A DNA stretch of 64,000 bases from positions 14,755,446 to 14,819,445 of the forward strand of contig CM043969.1 in assembly GCA_014529385.2 (NCBI GenBank), in the 5' to 3' direction. A program made the translations under genes and the position numbers. The notes beneath the pieces were generated by a model. It worked only from the letters and a program-made list of their open reading frames with translations. It did no database searches and was not told the DNA's origin. Each line of letters begins with the position of its first letter. The stretch's first letter is position 1. The stretch comes from Adiantum capillus-veneris (taxonomy: Eukaryota; Streptophyta; Polypodiopsida; Polypodiales; Pteridaceae). This document shows, piece after piece, positions 43,817 through 53,995 of the stretch.

Positions 43817-43897
43817 TTGCTCTCTTCTCCAGCTGCGCTCGAGCCTCTGCATTTATATGATAGTCTTGAATTGCCTTTAAGACTTCCCTTCGTGCAT
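43817..43897 (-). CDS. unidentified host gene, putative internal exon
   Basis: The minus strand reads GTTTTTGTGTTTTTAG, a strong acceptor, then 81 open bases, then a GTAATT donor after GCAA. The exon begins with two codon bases (AT) and ends with one (A), both in phase with its neighbours. It encodes ARREVLKAIQDYHINAEARA then QLEKR. The composition is that of a normal soluble helical protein. Family unknown. Confidence 0.6.
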
Positions 43898-44159
43898 CTA
43901 AAAACACAAAAACCTTGCCTTCAGTATAAAGCAGGCAATGCAATCAGTTATTGTGAGGGTGCATTAAAAATGTGCACTTGAACAAGCAGAACTTCACATT
44001 ATGTGATTTGACTTAAGGAAAAGCTTTCTAACTGTAAGGAGATTCCATAGCAGTTTTTCAAAGACCATGACTTGAAGGTAGCTGCTCGTGAAATACTTGG
44101 TGAATGCAAGGATCGGTCTTTTATCTTGCTCAACTGTACGCCACAGGCACTCAAATATG

Positions 44160-44525
44160 TTTGGAGTATGAATAATCCTCAGAGATCTTGAGTTACTTGG
44201 AGGAACCTTACATAAGGATGATACCTATGAAGAGAGCTCACCTGGAGGTACAGTTGCGGACTTTGGACCCTGGGAAGTCGAAGTGTATGAAGGATCACAT
44301 TGAGAAGATGCACAACATGCACCAGGTGATTCTTCAAGCAGGGAAGCTGATCTCTTCGGAAGATGCCACTATAATCTTGATGACGCATTTAACTCCAGAG
44401 TACATTGCTTTCTATTCAATCTTGCTACTTCTGGAAGACTGGTGATTTGACATGGGAAGAGCTTGTTCCCATGGTGTTGGATCGAGAGGACCAGTTACCA
44501 AGTCCGGATTTAGAGGAGGCTGAGA
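44160..44525 (+). pseudogene. copia gag scrap, UBN2-like region
   Basis: Translation reads YLEEPYIRMIPMKRAHLEVQ, a stretch with MKDHIEKMHNMHQ, then AGKLISSEDATIILMTHL. After a frameshift comes LTWEELVPMVLDREDQL. This is the pattern of plant copia Gag. It lies in the presumed intron between the host exons at 44959 and 43897, in the opposite orientation. Confidence 0.65.
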
Positions 44526-44958
44526 GGCCCTAGACAGTCCAAGAAATCAAAGCAGAAGCACAAGGCACAGAAGGATGATACTTCTGGAACTGGTGAGAGA
44601 CCCGAAGAGGATGTGACACCCCGAAGAAGCCAGACTCAAGCACAGTCCCACAAAAATTGTGTCCTCAGTTTTTTGTCACGCGTGCATGCATTGAAGCCCC
44701 AAGTCACATACCCTTTGAAGCTACAGTTTACCAATTTCAACCATCACAAGTTCATTGATTTGGAGGCCAAAAACTTCTTTTCATTTAAAGTTCACTCTCA
44801 TTGTAACAAGTAAAAAATGAGAAAAGACAACATATTATAGTTTGAGACTTGCGTTGATGCATCCTTCAATTCAAGAGCATGCCCACTGCCTTCATTTTGG
44901 TGCTTGCTTAACTAGTCGAACGTGCTAAATAACTTATAAAGTCGACTAATATACTTAC

Positions 44959-45144
44959 TTAATTTTCCTCGCATGCATTTGATAAAGCTAGTATCATTCT
45001 TGGCCTCAGTTTTGGTAGCAGAAGTTGCACTCTTGCGTCGCTGAGATGAGATGCTTCTTCCAAAGGCAATATTGCCACTGCAAACTGATTTTGGCAATTT
45101 CTTTCGCCTATGCTTCTTCACCCACTCTTCAAAATCTCTTTGCC
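44959..45144 (-). CDS. unidentified host gene, putative internal exon
   Basis: The acceptor GCTTTTCTAG and the consensus donor GTAAGTAT (44958-44951) bound 186 open bases on the minus strand. It encodes QRDFEEWVKKHRRKKLPKSV, then an S/T-rich basic stretch (SISSQRRKSATSATK) and FIKCMRGKL. It ends with one base of a codon (A), completed by AT of the next exon. The basic runs could be a nuclear localisation signal, but that is a guess. I do not recognise the protein. Confidence 0.6.
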
Positions 45145-45160
45145 CTAGAAAAGCCAATCA

Positions 45161-45163
<3 letters not shown>

Positions 45164-45222
<59 letters not shown>
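45164..45222 (+). repeat. (TC)n-(AC)n microsatellite
   Basis: About 20 TC units then about nine AC units, just upstream of the exon ending at 45144 on the minus strand. Confidence 0.95.
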
Positions 45223-45224
<2 letters not shown>

Positions 45225-45702
45225 AGCTCACAGCTCAGGGAGACACATCATGTTGGTATGCACAGATCGCATCATGGTTTGAGTTACATGGTTTCTCTAT
45301 GGATAGGCTTCCTCCTTTTCAGTATTCCCTGGATGCCCCCTCCCTCCCCTTGACACAGAGGGAGATTACCAGAGTTCAACGAATGGATATATTCCAGCTC
45401 GACACTCAGAGGACATGGATTCAGCCGACACAGGTGCTGGGTACGAAGATGGCTTTCTACACAGAGCATCTTATACCATATTTACAGGGAATATACCTTC
45501 ATCAGTTCAGAATAGTCTGAACTCTAAGAACGGATAAAACACTCATAAAACTACAAAAAAAAGGGATGCAAGAAAACAAAAAAAAAAACTAAATCACATT
45601 ATTTGCTACTAAACAAAACTAGATAAAACAAATCATTGTTTACTTAAAAATGTTTTAAGAAAAGGCATACGCAAAATAAGTTGAAGCAACTTACTTGGCT
45701 GA
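45223..45702. other. spacer; putative donor at the gypsy edge
   Basis: At 45702-45689 the minus strand reads TCAGCCAAGTAAGT, which is the target-site copy followed by CAA and a consensus GTAAGT donor. 45240-45535 contains open but unrecognised sequence on both strands. The rest is A/T-rich. Confidence 0.4.
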
Positions 45703-46911
45703 TGTAAGGTGCAGCGGAATGAATGTTGAACTTTGCTCAAGATGAGTGCTCCGAACTGTGCTCAAGGGTTCCTTTTACTTACGGCAGGGAGAGCCTTCCG
45801 TTCCTTTAGTGAGAGAGTGCAATGGACACAAACAAAGTGGTGAACATTGTGAATGAAGGTGCTGAGACTGAGAGATAGAGAGAAGAGTATACGACACCAA
45901 GGATGTTGTAAAACCCTCCTCCGAAGGCCCCACTCTCGTCGGCGAGAGTCGTATACTATTGATTGCACAATCTCTACAATGCGTGGACTTGCCGACGACG
46001 ATGAGCATGACGACGAGACACGCTGAAAACTGAAATCGCTAAGGGCTGAAATCTGCAAATCTTGTATCTGCTGAATTCTGACTCTTATGTCGGTGACAAT
46101 GTCGATGGCGATGATGCGACAACGACGCGCTGAAAACGCAGATGCTGAAATCCGCGTTTTCCGGGCTGAATCTGTAAACCTTGCAACAAGGATCTGCTGC
46201 GGGAAGGTGAGATCTGCGAGGTTCGGGTGTTCTACTGCGGGATCTAACTGCTGAAAACTGAAAACGCTGGTGCTACTGTGGATTCCGTCGCGAAGGAACT
46301 GCAAAACGCTAGGTCGCCTGCTCCTCCAAAAACGCTAGGGCTGAATTTTGCTAACACTAGGGCTGATCTGCTGTTGTGGGGCAATCTGCTAATGCTAGGG
46401 CTGATCTGCTGTCTACTGTCGCCGTGAATCTGCAAATGCAAAAACACTGGCTGATCTGATGCAAAAACGCTAGGCCTTCTGCAATGTTGAAAACGATAAA
46501 GTTGTCGCAGGGGTTGGTCTTGCTGAGAAATTGCCCGTTGAGCAAGGTGTTCCTACTACCTCTTCTGCCAAAAAGTGCTAACTCTGGTTTGCTTATATAT
46601 TATCTTAGCAAAATTGCCCTACCTAGTTCCCAACAAAAGTCACTTAATAAATAAGTGAAAAATATCAAAAATAGGAAAAATAAGTTTAATGCATTGGAAA
46701 AATCCCCTGATTGATTTTGATGGGAATGCTTATGATCATGTTGTGTGCAACCGGAGGATATGCATCTTCTCTAAGTGTCTTGACATGCACGGTGTGCGAA
46801 CAGACTCACAAAGGTGCCAGATCACTTCCTATTCTAGACTAACTTGACTGAACTGAACCCTGGTCATGCTGTTTGTCCACGCACACATAGGCTTGGATGT
46901 GTCACGTGACA
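45703..46911 (-). repeat. tandem gypsy LTR 1
   Basis: 1209 bp. On the minus strand it starts TGTCACGTGACACATCC and ends CTGCACCTTACA. A TATA-like ATATATAAGC lies at about 46600-46591. Words of the type AAACGCTAGGGCTG recur at 46310-46500. A polypurine tract lies just inside (TTTGAAACGGAGGGGA). Confidence 0.92.
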
Positions 46912-47655
46912 TCCCCTCCGTTTCAAAGTGAGGTACTGGTACCGAACTGTATGGCGTCGAGGGAGATCGCCAACAGGGTCTGGAATCCTGGAAAGGACTC
47001 TTCGCCGGCCCACTCTGAAGTGTGGATCGTGCGATACTTGAACTTCATAAAGGTCTGCAATGCTTGCTTCTTTGGGCCACGCCGAAAGCGACACAAAGTC
47101 TTCTAAGTCTCCTTCAATGCTTCAACTTTGTCTATGGACGTAGGTCCATCTTCTTTAAGAATCTCCGAGGCTGAAAATTCCTGAAACCACTTCCAACACA
47201 AAAACATGAACATACCCATTCCATGTAAAGTGAGTGGAAAAAATCTCGTCTTCCTCGAAGACTATGCATGCAATGTAGATAAACGATTAGACGGAGTGCC
47301 AAACCGTTCGCCACACACACGCAAACAATGAGATCGAATCTTATCTTGTTGATCTAAAACAATCAACTCCGGCAATTCACAACGGAAATACCCATGCTTG
47401 GTGCTCATACTTTCTTGTGCTCTTTCTAGAACTGTGTCGTGCCAAGGAAGAGACATAGAATGTGACTTCCCTGAATGCATACTTTTCAGCTTTTCATGAA
47501 TAATCCGCATACATCCGTGCTCATTCATGAGTGAAACGTGCTCAACGTACAATATGTCATTCCTAGGAAAAGGGATCATATAAAGACGCTGACTAAAATA
47601 CAGGAAACGATCACAAATGAAACACTCGAACAATGCGTGCTAACTAATCATGCGA
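46912..47655 (-). pseudogene. ORFX copy 1, unknown retroelement protein, broken
   Basis: The minus-strand segment 47633-47262 encodes FECFICDRFLYFSQRLYMIP and continues to STKHGYFRCELPELIVLDQQ. A TAG follows near 47275, where copy 2 has glutamine. The rest (to about 46915) keeps KKQALQTFMKFKYRT and SEWAGEES. An upstream one-base loss near 47705 shifts the frame relative to copy 2. I do not recognise a family for the N-terminal two thirds. Confidence 0.55.
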
Positions 47656-47812
47656 ACACATAGTACTTCCTGTGGGGGTTCTTTGGACCTAGGCTCAAGA
47701 ACCAAGATCGTTCTTTGTGATTGATCGAATCTTCCTATGGGGGTTCTGTGGACCTCGACTAGAAAGCCAAGATCTATTCTTTGTGATTGATCGAATCTGC
47801 AATGAGATTAGC

Positions 47813-48457
47813 TTAATCACTAGAAAAAGTATCAACTAACCAATCATTCTTGTAAACAATCACATCATCTTCATGCAAATCATCATGCTCGGGAGAAATC
47901 ACATCGTGATCATCATGCAAATCATCATGCTTGTGAGTGTCATCCAAATCATCATCCTTGTCATTGTTATTCAAACCATCATGCTTATCATTATCATTCA
48001 AGTCATCATGCTCATCATTATCATGCAAATCATGTGTGTCTTGCTTTGGAGAAGTAGAGACTGAGAGAGTCTCCTTTTCTTGATTTTGTGCAAAGTGCGT
48101 CTGCACTTGAGAAAAGAGTCGCAACAACTCTTGCATGTGTCGCGCTTGTTCATGCTCACGCTCTATGGCTGCCCTTCTTTCTGCTTTTCTTTCGGCGTGT
48201 CTACGATCCATTTCTGCTTTTCTTTCTTAGCATTCACGATCAAATTCTGACATTCTTTCTGCTTTTCTTGCTTCGCGTTCTAACTTCCTTTCCATAAACA
48301 TTTGCTCCAACTCCTCCATAGGAGTTAGTGCAATCCTTGGCGTAGATGGGGAAGGGGGAGGGTCGGAAAAACCTCTTGGTGGGGAAAATTCTTCTTCGTC
48401 TCTCTCATGCTCATCACCTCCAAGCGGAGTATCCATTCCGCTTCGAGTGATAACCAT
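47813..48457 (-). pseudogene. gag-like ORF copy 1 with His/Asp-rich repeats
   Basis: The start at 48457 gives MVITRSGMDTPLGGDEHERD, a proline stretch and an E/R-rich coiled-coil region (MERKLEREARKAERM). A TAA near 48225 breaks it. The frame then continues through HEQARHMQELLRLFSQ into a repeat of about ten residues (HDDLNDNDK type) at 48040-47860. The capsid domain seen in element H is absent here. Confidence 0.65.
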
Positions 48458-48972
48458 CCACTAAAGTCGTGGTTCTTGTGGGTTCTTGTGGTCTTGGGTT
48501 CTTAAGTTCACGAGAAACTTGGGTTCTTAAGTTCACGAGAAACTTGGGTTCTTGTGGGTCTTCAGTCTTGGGGTTCTTGAGGGTCTTGAGGATCTTGAGG
48601 TTCTTGAGGATCTTGCGGTTCTTCTTTCGCTTGCAATCTGTGTTAGAGAAAGATCTTCTCTTCACTTGAGTTCTGCTCTTTTCTGCGGGCGCACCCCTTG
48701 TCGGCCTTGCGCTCACACCAAGGTTGCTTTTTCCCACCTCACGTCGACAGGCGGGCCGCTAAGTGCACGGTCCGCTCTCAATGAGTGAAAAGAGAAACAA
48801 GGGGAGTCTGCACAAGTCCTTCTTTCTTGGGTTTCCTGTCACTCTTCAAAAACACGATTAGGAATCAACACACCCAAGAGAACTTGGGTTACGTGCGACT
48901 GCAACAAGCAAAAAAAAATTATGTGGTTCTTGTGGTTCTTTCCTTGAGTGAAATAGAACACTCCGATACCAA
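48458..48972 (-). other. leader of tandem copy 1 with TTCTTGAGG minisatellite
   Basis: Words such as GGTTCTTGAGGATCTTGAGG recur at 48468-48625 on the plus strand. Near the LTR the minus strand reads CATTGGTATCGGAG, a primer-site relic of TGGTATCAGAGC with one or two changes. Confidence 0.6.
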
Positions 48973-50165
48973 TGTCACGTGCAGTGGAATGAATGTTGAA
49001 CTTTGCTCAAGATGAGTGCTCCAAATTGTGCTCAAGGGTTCCTTTTACTTATGGAAGGGAGAGAGAGCCTTCCGTTCCTTTAGTGAGAGAGTGCAATGGA
49101 CACAAACAAAGTGGTGAACACTGTGAATGAAGGTGCTGAGACTGAGAGATAGAGAGAGAAGAGAATACGACACGAGGGATATTGTAAAACCCTCCTCCGA
49201 AGGCCCCACTCTCGTAGGCGATAGTGGTCTACTATTGATTGCACAATCTCTACAATGCTTGGACTTGCCGACGATGTCGATGACGATGAGGACGACGACG
49301 AGACAGGCTGAAAATTGAAATCGCTAAGGGCTGCAATGTGCAAATCTTGTATCTGCTGAATTCTGACTCTATGTCGGTGACGATGTCGATGGCGACAATG
49401 CGACGACGACGACGCTGAAAACGCAGATGCTAAAATCTGCGTTTTCCGGGCTGAATCTGTAAACCTTGCAACGAGGATCTGTTGCAGGAAGGTGAGATCT
49501 GCGAGGTTCGAGGGTTCTACTGCAGGATCTGACTGCTGAAAACTGAAAACGCTAGTGCTACTCTGGATTCCATCGCGAAAGAACTGCAAAACGCTAGGTC
49601 GCCTGCTGCTCCAAAAACGCTAGGACTGATCTGCTGTTGTGGGAGAATCTACTAACGCTAGGGCTGATCTGTTGTCTACTGTTACCGTGGATCTGCAAAT
49701 GCAAAAACGCTGGATGATTTGATGCAAAAACGCTAGGCCTTCTGCAATGCTGAAAACGCTAGAGTTGTCGCAGGGGTTGGTCTTGCTGAGAAGTTGCTTG
49801 TTGAGCAAGGTGCTCCTATTGCCTCTTCTGCCAGAAAGTGCTAACTCTGGTTTGCTTATATATTATCTTAGCAAAATTGCCCTACCTAGTTCCCAACAAA
49901 AGTCACTTAATAAATAAGTGAAAAATGTCAAAAATAGGAAAAATGCATTGGAAAAATCCCCTCATGGATTCAGATGGGAATGCTTATGATCATGCTGTGT
50001 GCAACCGGAGGATATGCATCTACTCTAAGTGTCTTGGCATGCACGGTCTACGAATAGACTCACAAAGGTGCCAGATCACTTCCTATTCTAAACTGACTTA
50101 ACTGAACTGAACCCTGCTCATGCTGTTTGTCCACAGACACATAGGTTTAGATGTGTCACGTGACA
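48973..50165 (-). repeat. tandem gypsy LTR 2 (shared middle LTR)
   Basis: 1193 bp. On the plus strand it starts TGTCACGTGCAGTGGAATG and ends GTGTCACGTGACA. It has coding remnants directly on both sides and no target duplication, which marks it as the recombination product. Confidence 0.92.
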
Positions 50166-50960
50166 TCCCCTCCTTTTCAAAGTGAGGTACTGGTACTCAA
50201 CTGTATGGAGTCGAGGGAGATCGCCAAAAGGGTCTAGAATCCTAGAAAGGACTCTTCGCCGGCCCACTCTGAGGTGTGGGTCATGCGATACTTGAACTTC
50301 ATAAAGGTCTGCAACGCTTGCTTCTTTGGGCCACGCCGAAAGCAACACAAAGTCTCTTGAGTCTCCGTCAGTGCTTCAACTTTGTCTATGGACGTAGGTC
50401 CATCTTCTTCAAGAATCTCCGAGGCTGAAAATTCCTGAAACCACTTCAAACACAAAAACATGAACATACCCATTCCATGTAAAGTGAGTGGAAAAAATCT
50501 CGTCTTCCTCAAAGACTGTGCATGCAATGTAGATAAACGATTAGACGGAGTGCCAAACCGTTCGCGACACACACGCAAACAATGAGATCGAATCTTGTCT
50601 TGTTGATCTAAAACAATCAACTCCGGCAATTCACAACGGAAATACCCATGCTTGGTGCTCATACTTTCTTGTGCTCTTTCTACAAATGTGTCGTGCCAAG
50701 GAAGAGACATACAATGTGACTTCCTTGAATACATACTTTTCAGCTTTTCATGAATAATCCCCATACATCCGTGCTCATTCATGAGCGAAACGTGCTCAAC
50801 GTACAATATGTCATTCCTAGGAAAAGGGATCATATAAAGGCGCTGACTAAAATACAAGAAACGATCACGAATGAAACACTCGAACAATGCGTGCTAACTA
50901 ATCATGCGAACACATGGTACTTCCTGTGGGGGTTCTTTGGACCTAGACTCGAGAACCAAG
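50166..50960 (-). CDS. ORFX copy 2, unknown retroelement protein, 217 codons open
   Basis: This is the best copy of ORFX. 50887-50234 is open from MFECFIRDRFLYFSQRLYMI to EWAGEESFLGF. Upstream the same frame runs on to about 50990 (EVPCVRMISTHAL) and, after one TAG, joins the His/Asp-repeat ORF, so Gag and ORFX were probably one polyprotein. The C-terminal MKFKYRTTHTSEWAGEESL has the K-[WF]-K and W spacing of a chromodomain core. It ends just before the polypurine tract, where chromoviruses carry that domain. The rest is unrecognised. Confidence 0.6.
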
Positions 50961-50989
50961 ATCGGTTCTTTGTGATTGATCGAATCTTC

Positions 50990-51683
50990 CTATGGGGATT
51001 CTGTGGACCTCGACTCGAAAGCTAAGATCAGTTCTTTCTGATTGATCGAATCTGCAACGAGATTAGCTTCACTAGAAAAACTATCAACTAACCAATCATT
51101 CTTGTGAACAATCACATAATCCTCATGCAAATCATCATGCTCGGGAGAAATCACATCGTGATCATCATGCAAATCATCATGCCTGGGAGAGTCATCCAAA
51201 TCATCATGCTTGTCATTGTTATTCAAATCATCATGCTTATCATTATCATTCAAGTCATCATGCTCATCATTATCATGCAAATCATGTGTGTCTTGCTTTG
51301 GAGAAGTAGAGACTGAGAGAGTCTCCTTTTCTTCATTCTGTGCAAAATGTGTCTGCACTTGAGAAAAGAGTCGCAACAACTCTTACATGTGTCGCGCTTG
51401 TTCATGCTGACGCTCCATGGCTGCCTTTCTTTCTGCTTCTCTTTCTTTGCATTCACGATCAAATTTTGACATTCTTTTTGCTTTTCTTGCTTCGCGTTCT
51501 AACTTCCTTTCCATAAACATTTGCTCCAACTCCTCCATAGGAGTTAGTGCAATCCTTGGCGTAGATGGGGAAGGGGGAGGGTCGGAAAAACCTCCTGGTG
51601 GGGAAAATTCTTCTTCGTCTCTCTCATGCTCATCACCTCCAAGCGGAGTATCCATTCCGCTTCGAGTGATAACCATCCACTGA
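50990..51683 (-). pseudogene. gag-like ORF copy 2 with His/Asp-rich repeats
   Basis: The start lies at about 51673 (MVITRSGMDTPLGG). The coiled-coil region runs to HEQARHM, a TAA near 51384 follows, then the frame resumes at LLRLFSQVQTHFAQN and the repeats at 51290-51110 (EHDDLNDNDKHDDLNNNDK). A TAG at about 50988 separates it from ORFX. No capsid domain or zinc knuckle is visible. Confidence 0.65.
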
Positions 51684-52175
51684 AGTCGTGGTTCTTGTGG
51701 GTTCTTGTGGTCTTGGGTTCTTAAGTTCACGAGAAACTTGGGTTCTTGTGGGTCTTCAGTCTTGGGGTTCTTGAGGGTCTTGAGGATCTTGAGGTTCTTG
51801 AGGATCTTGCGGTTCTTCTTTCGCTTGCAATCTGTGTTAGAGAAGGATCTTCTCTTCACTCGAGTTCTACTCTTTTCTACGGGCGCACCCCTTGTCGGCC
51901 TTGCGCTCACACCAAGGTTGCTTTTTCCCACCTAACGTCGATTGGCCGGCCGCTAAGTGCACGGTCCGCTCTCAATGAGTGAAAAGAGAAACAAGGGGAG
52001 CCTGCACAAGTCCTTCTTTCTTGGGTTTCCTGTCACTCTTCAAAAACACGATTAGAAATCAACACACCCAAGAGAACTTGGGTTACGTGCGACTGCAACA
52101 AGCAAAAAAAAATTATGTGGTTCTTGTGGTTCTTTCCTTGAGTGAAACAGAACACTGCCAAAGCTCCGATACGAA
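51684..52175 (-). other. leader of tandem copy 2
   Basis: It matches the leader of copy 1, including the TTCTTGAGG-type minisatellite (51695-51830, one unit shorter) and a worn primer site (minus strand CATTCGTATCGGAGC). Confidence 0.6.
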
Positions 52176-53383
52176 TGTCAGGTGCAGCGGAATGAATGTT
52201 GAACTTTGCTCAAGATGAGTGCTCCGAATTGTGCTCAAGGGTTCCTTTTACTTACGGAAGGGAGAGCCTTCCGTTCCTTTAGTGAGAGAGTGCAATGGAC
52301 ACAAACAAAGTGGTGAACACTGTGAATGAAGGTGCTGAGATTGAGAGATAGAGAGAGAAGAGAATACAACACCAGGGATGTTGCAAAATCCTCCTCCGAA
52401 GGGCCCAGTCTCGTCGACGAGAGTGGTCTACTATTGATTGCACAATCTCTACAATGCTTGGACTTGCAGACGATGAGGACGACGACGAGACGGGCTGAAA
52501 ACTGAAATCGCCAAGGGCTGAAATCTACAAATCTTGTATCTGCTGAATTCTGACTCTATCTCGGTGACGATGTCGATGGCGACGATGCGACGACCACGCA
52601 TTGAAAACACAGATGCTGAAATCTGCGTTTTCCGGGCTGAATCTATAAACTTTGCAACGAGGATTTGCTGCCGCAAGGTGAGATCTGCGAGGTTCAGGGG
52701 TTCTACTGCGGGATCTACCTGCTGAAAACTGAAAACGCTGGTGCTACTGTGGATTCCGTCGCGAAGGAACTGCAAAACACTAGGTCGCTTGCTGCTCCAA
52801 AAACACTAGGGCTGAATTCTGCTAACGCTAGGGCTGATCTGTTGTTATGGGGGAATCTCCTAACGCTAGGGCTGATCTGCTGTCTACTGTCGCCGTGGAT
52901 CTACAAATGCAAAAACACTGGCTGATTTGATGCAAAAACGCTAGGCCTTCTACAATGCTGAAAACGCTGGAGTTGTCGCAGGGGTTGGTCTTGCTGAGAA
53001 GTTGCCTGTTGAGCAAGGTGCTCCTGCTGCCTCTTCTGCCAGAAAGTGCTAACTCTGGTTTGCTTATATATTATCTTAGCAAAATTGCCCTACCTAGTTC
53101 CCGATAAAAGTCACTTAATAAATAAGTGAAAAATGTCAAAAATAGGAAAAATAGACTTAATGCATTGGAAAAATCCCCTGATGGATTCTGATGGGAATGC
53201 TTATATTCATGCTGTGTGCAACCGGAGGATATGCATCTACTCTAAGTGTCTGGAAATGCACGGTCTGCGAACACTCACAAAGGTGCCAGATCACTTCCTA
53301 TTCTAGACTGACTTGACTGAACTGAACCTTGGTCATGCTGTAGCTTGTCCACGGACACATAGGGTTGGATGTGTCACGTGACA
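52176..53383 (-). repeat. tandem gypsy LTR 3 (5' LTR)
   Basis: 1208 bp. It starts TGTCAGGTGCAGCGG and ends GGATGTGTCACGTGACA on the plus strand. It is flanked on the right by GCTAA, the target-site partner of GCTGA at 45698-45702. Confidence 0.92.
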
Positions 53384-53415
53384 GCTAAAACTTGAAACAA
53401 GTACTCAACTTTAAA
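53384..53415 (-). pseudogene. exon-like fragment at the tandem gypsy target site
   Basis: The minus strand shows CTTCTTCTTTTCAG (a strong acceptor) and then 32 bases up to the gypsy edge. On the other side of the gypsy, CAA and a GTAAGT donor follow (45697-45689). Counting the target site once, this is a 35-base exon. Its frame (FKVEYLFQVLA) is in phase with the preceding exon at 53693-53838. Confidence 0.45.
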
Positions 53416-53692
53416 CTGAAAAGAAGAAGACATCGCAAAGACTTAATCCTACAAATCAAACTCCACACAACAACTTCTAAAGGAACAAATTCTTCATCCT
53501 AATGTAAGCTAAAAACTAGAAACGAAGACTACTACAAACCTGCGAAGAAGAGGCTGAAAATAACCAAACAAGTACAAAGATCCAAACTTGACAATATGTG
53601 ACCTCAACTTCGCTGCTTGCCCAAATAGGAAGAATAAGATTATCACCTTTATGATGCATAGCTTAAACAACAGCTATGACATCCCTACTCAC

Positions 53693-53838
53693 GTCGTCAA
53701 TGCCCAAGAGTAGGTGCAGGTTTGCATAGAGCTCATTCATGCTTTGAAAGTACTCTATAAAACCAACGAGCTGAGTTTCTATCACCCTCCGGAGGTGATG
53801 GGCATGCTCACACATAATAAAGGCAAGCATTTGTCAAG
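53693..53838 (-). pseudogene. exon-like segment, unidentified host gene
   Basis: On the minus strand TTTTTGCTCTAG is followed by 146 bases and the consensus donor GTGAGT (53692-53687). After a TGA as first full codon, the frame is open: MLAFIMCEHAHHLRRVIETQ, then LVGFIEYFQSMNELYANLHL and LLGIDD. The TGA would be CGA with one C-to-T change. The start phase fits the exon at 53996-54101. The protein is helical and unrecognised. Confidence 0.5.
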
Positions 53839-53995
53839 CTAGAGCAAAAATACTAGAAGCGCTAGAGATCAAAACATCAAAAAAGTGAGTTACTAAGTCA
53901 AACAATAAGTGAGCTTTTAAGCTCCCCACTTTTATATAATTTATTAGTGATTATCTTGAACATTCCAATTGAAGAAACATTGAAAATGAACTTAC

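Larger units (their letters stand above)
45703..53383 (-). mobile_element. tandem Ty3/gypsy array: LTR-internal-LTR-internal-LTR
   Basis: Three related LTRs (45703-46911, 48973-50165, 52176-53383) alternate with two internal regions (46912-48972, 50166-52175). The middle LTR has a primer-site-like sequence on its left and a polypurine tract on its right, and no target repeat. The outer flanks are GCTGA (45698-45702) and GCTAA (53384-53388), a 5-bp duplication with one change. This is the pattern left by unequal recombination between LTRs of one insertion. The inside has no RT or integrase. Confidence 0.9.

Noticed and set aside
45284-45520. Open frames on both strands at 45284-45520 as a gene
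   Set aside because: Neither strand shows a known motif, and neither has splice borders in phase with the neighbouring exons.
45762-46304. 180-codon minus-strand frame in LTR 1 (and 169 codons at 49080-49589)
   Set aside because: They lie entirely inside LTRs, are Ser/Arg-rich, and are not kept with the same length in LTR 3 or the H LTRs.
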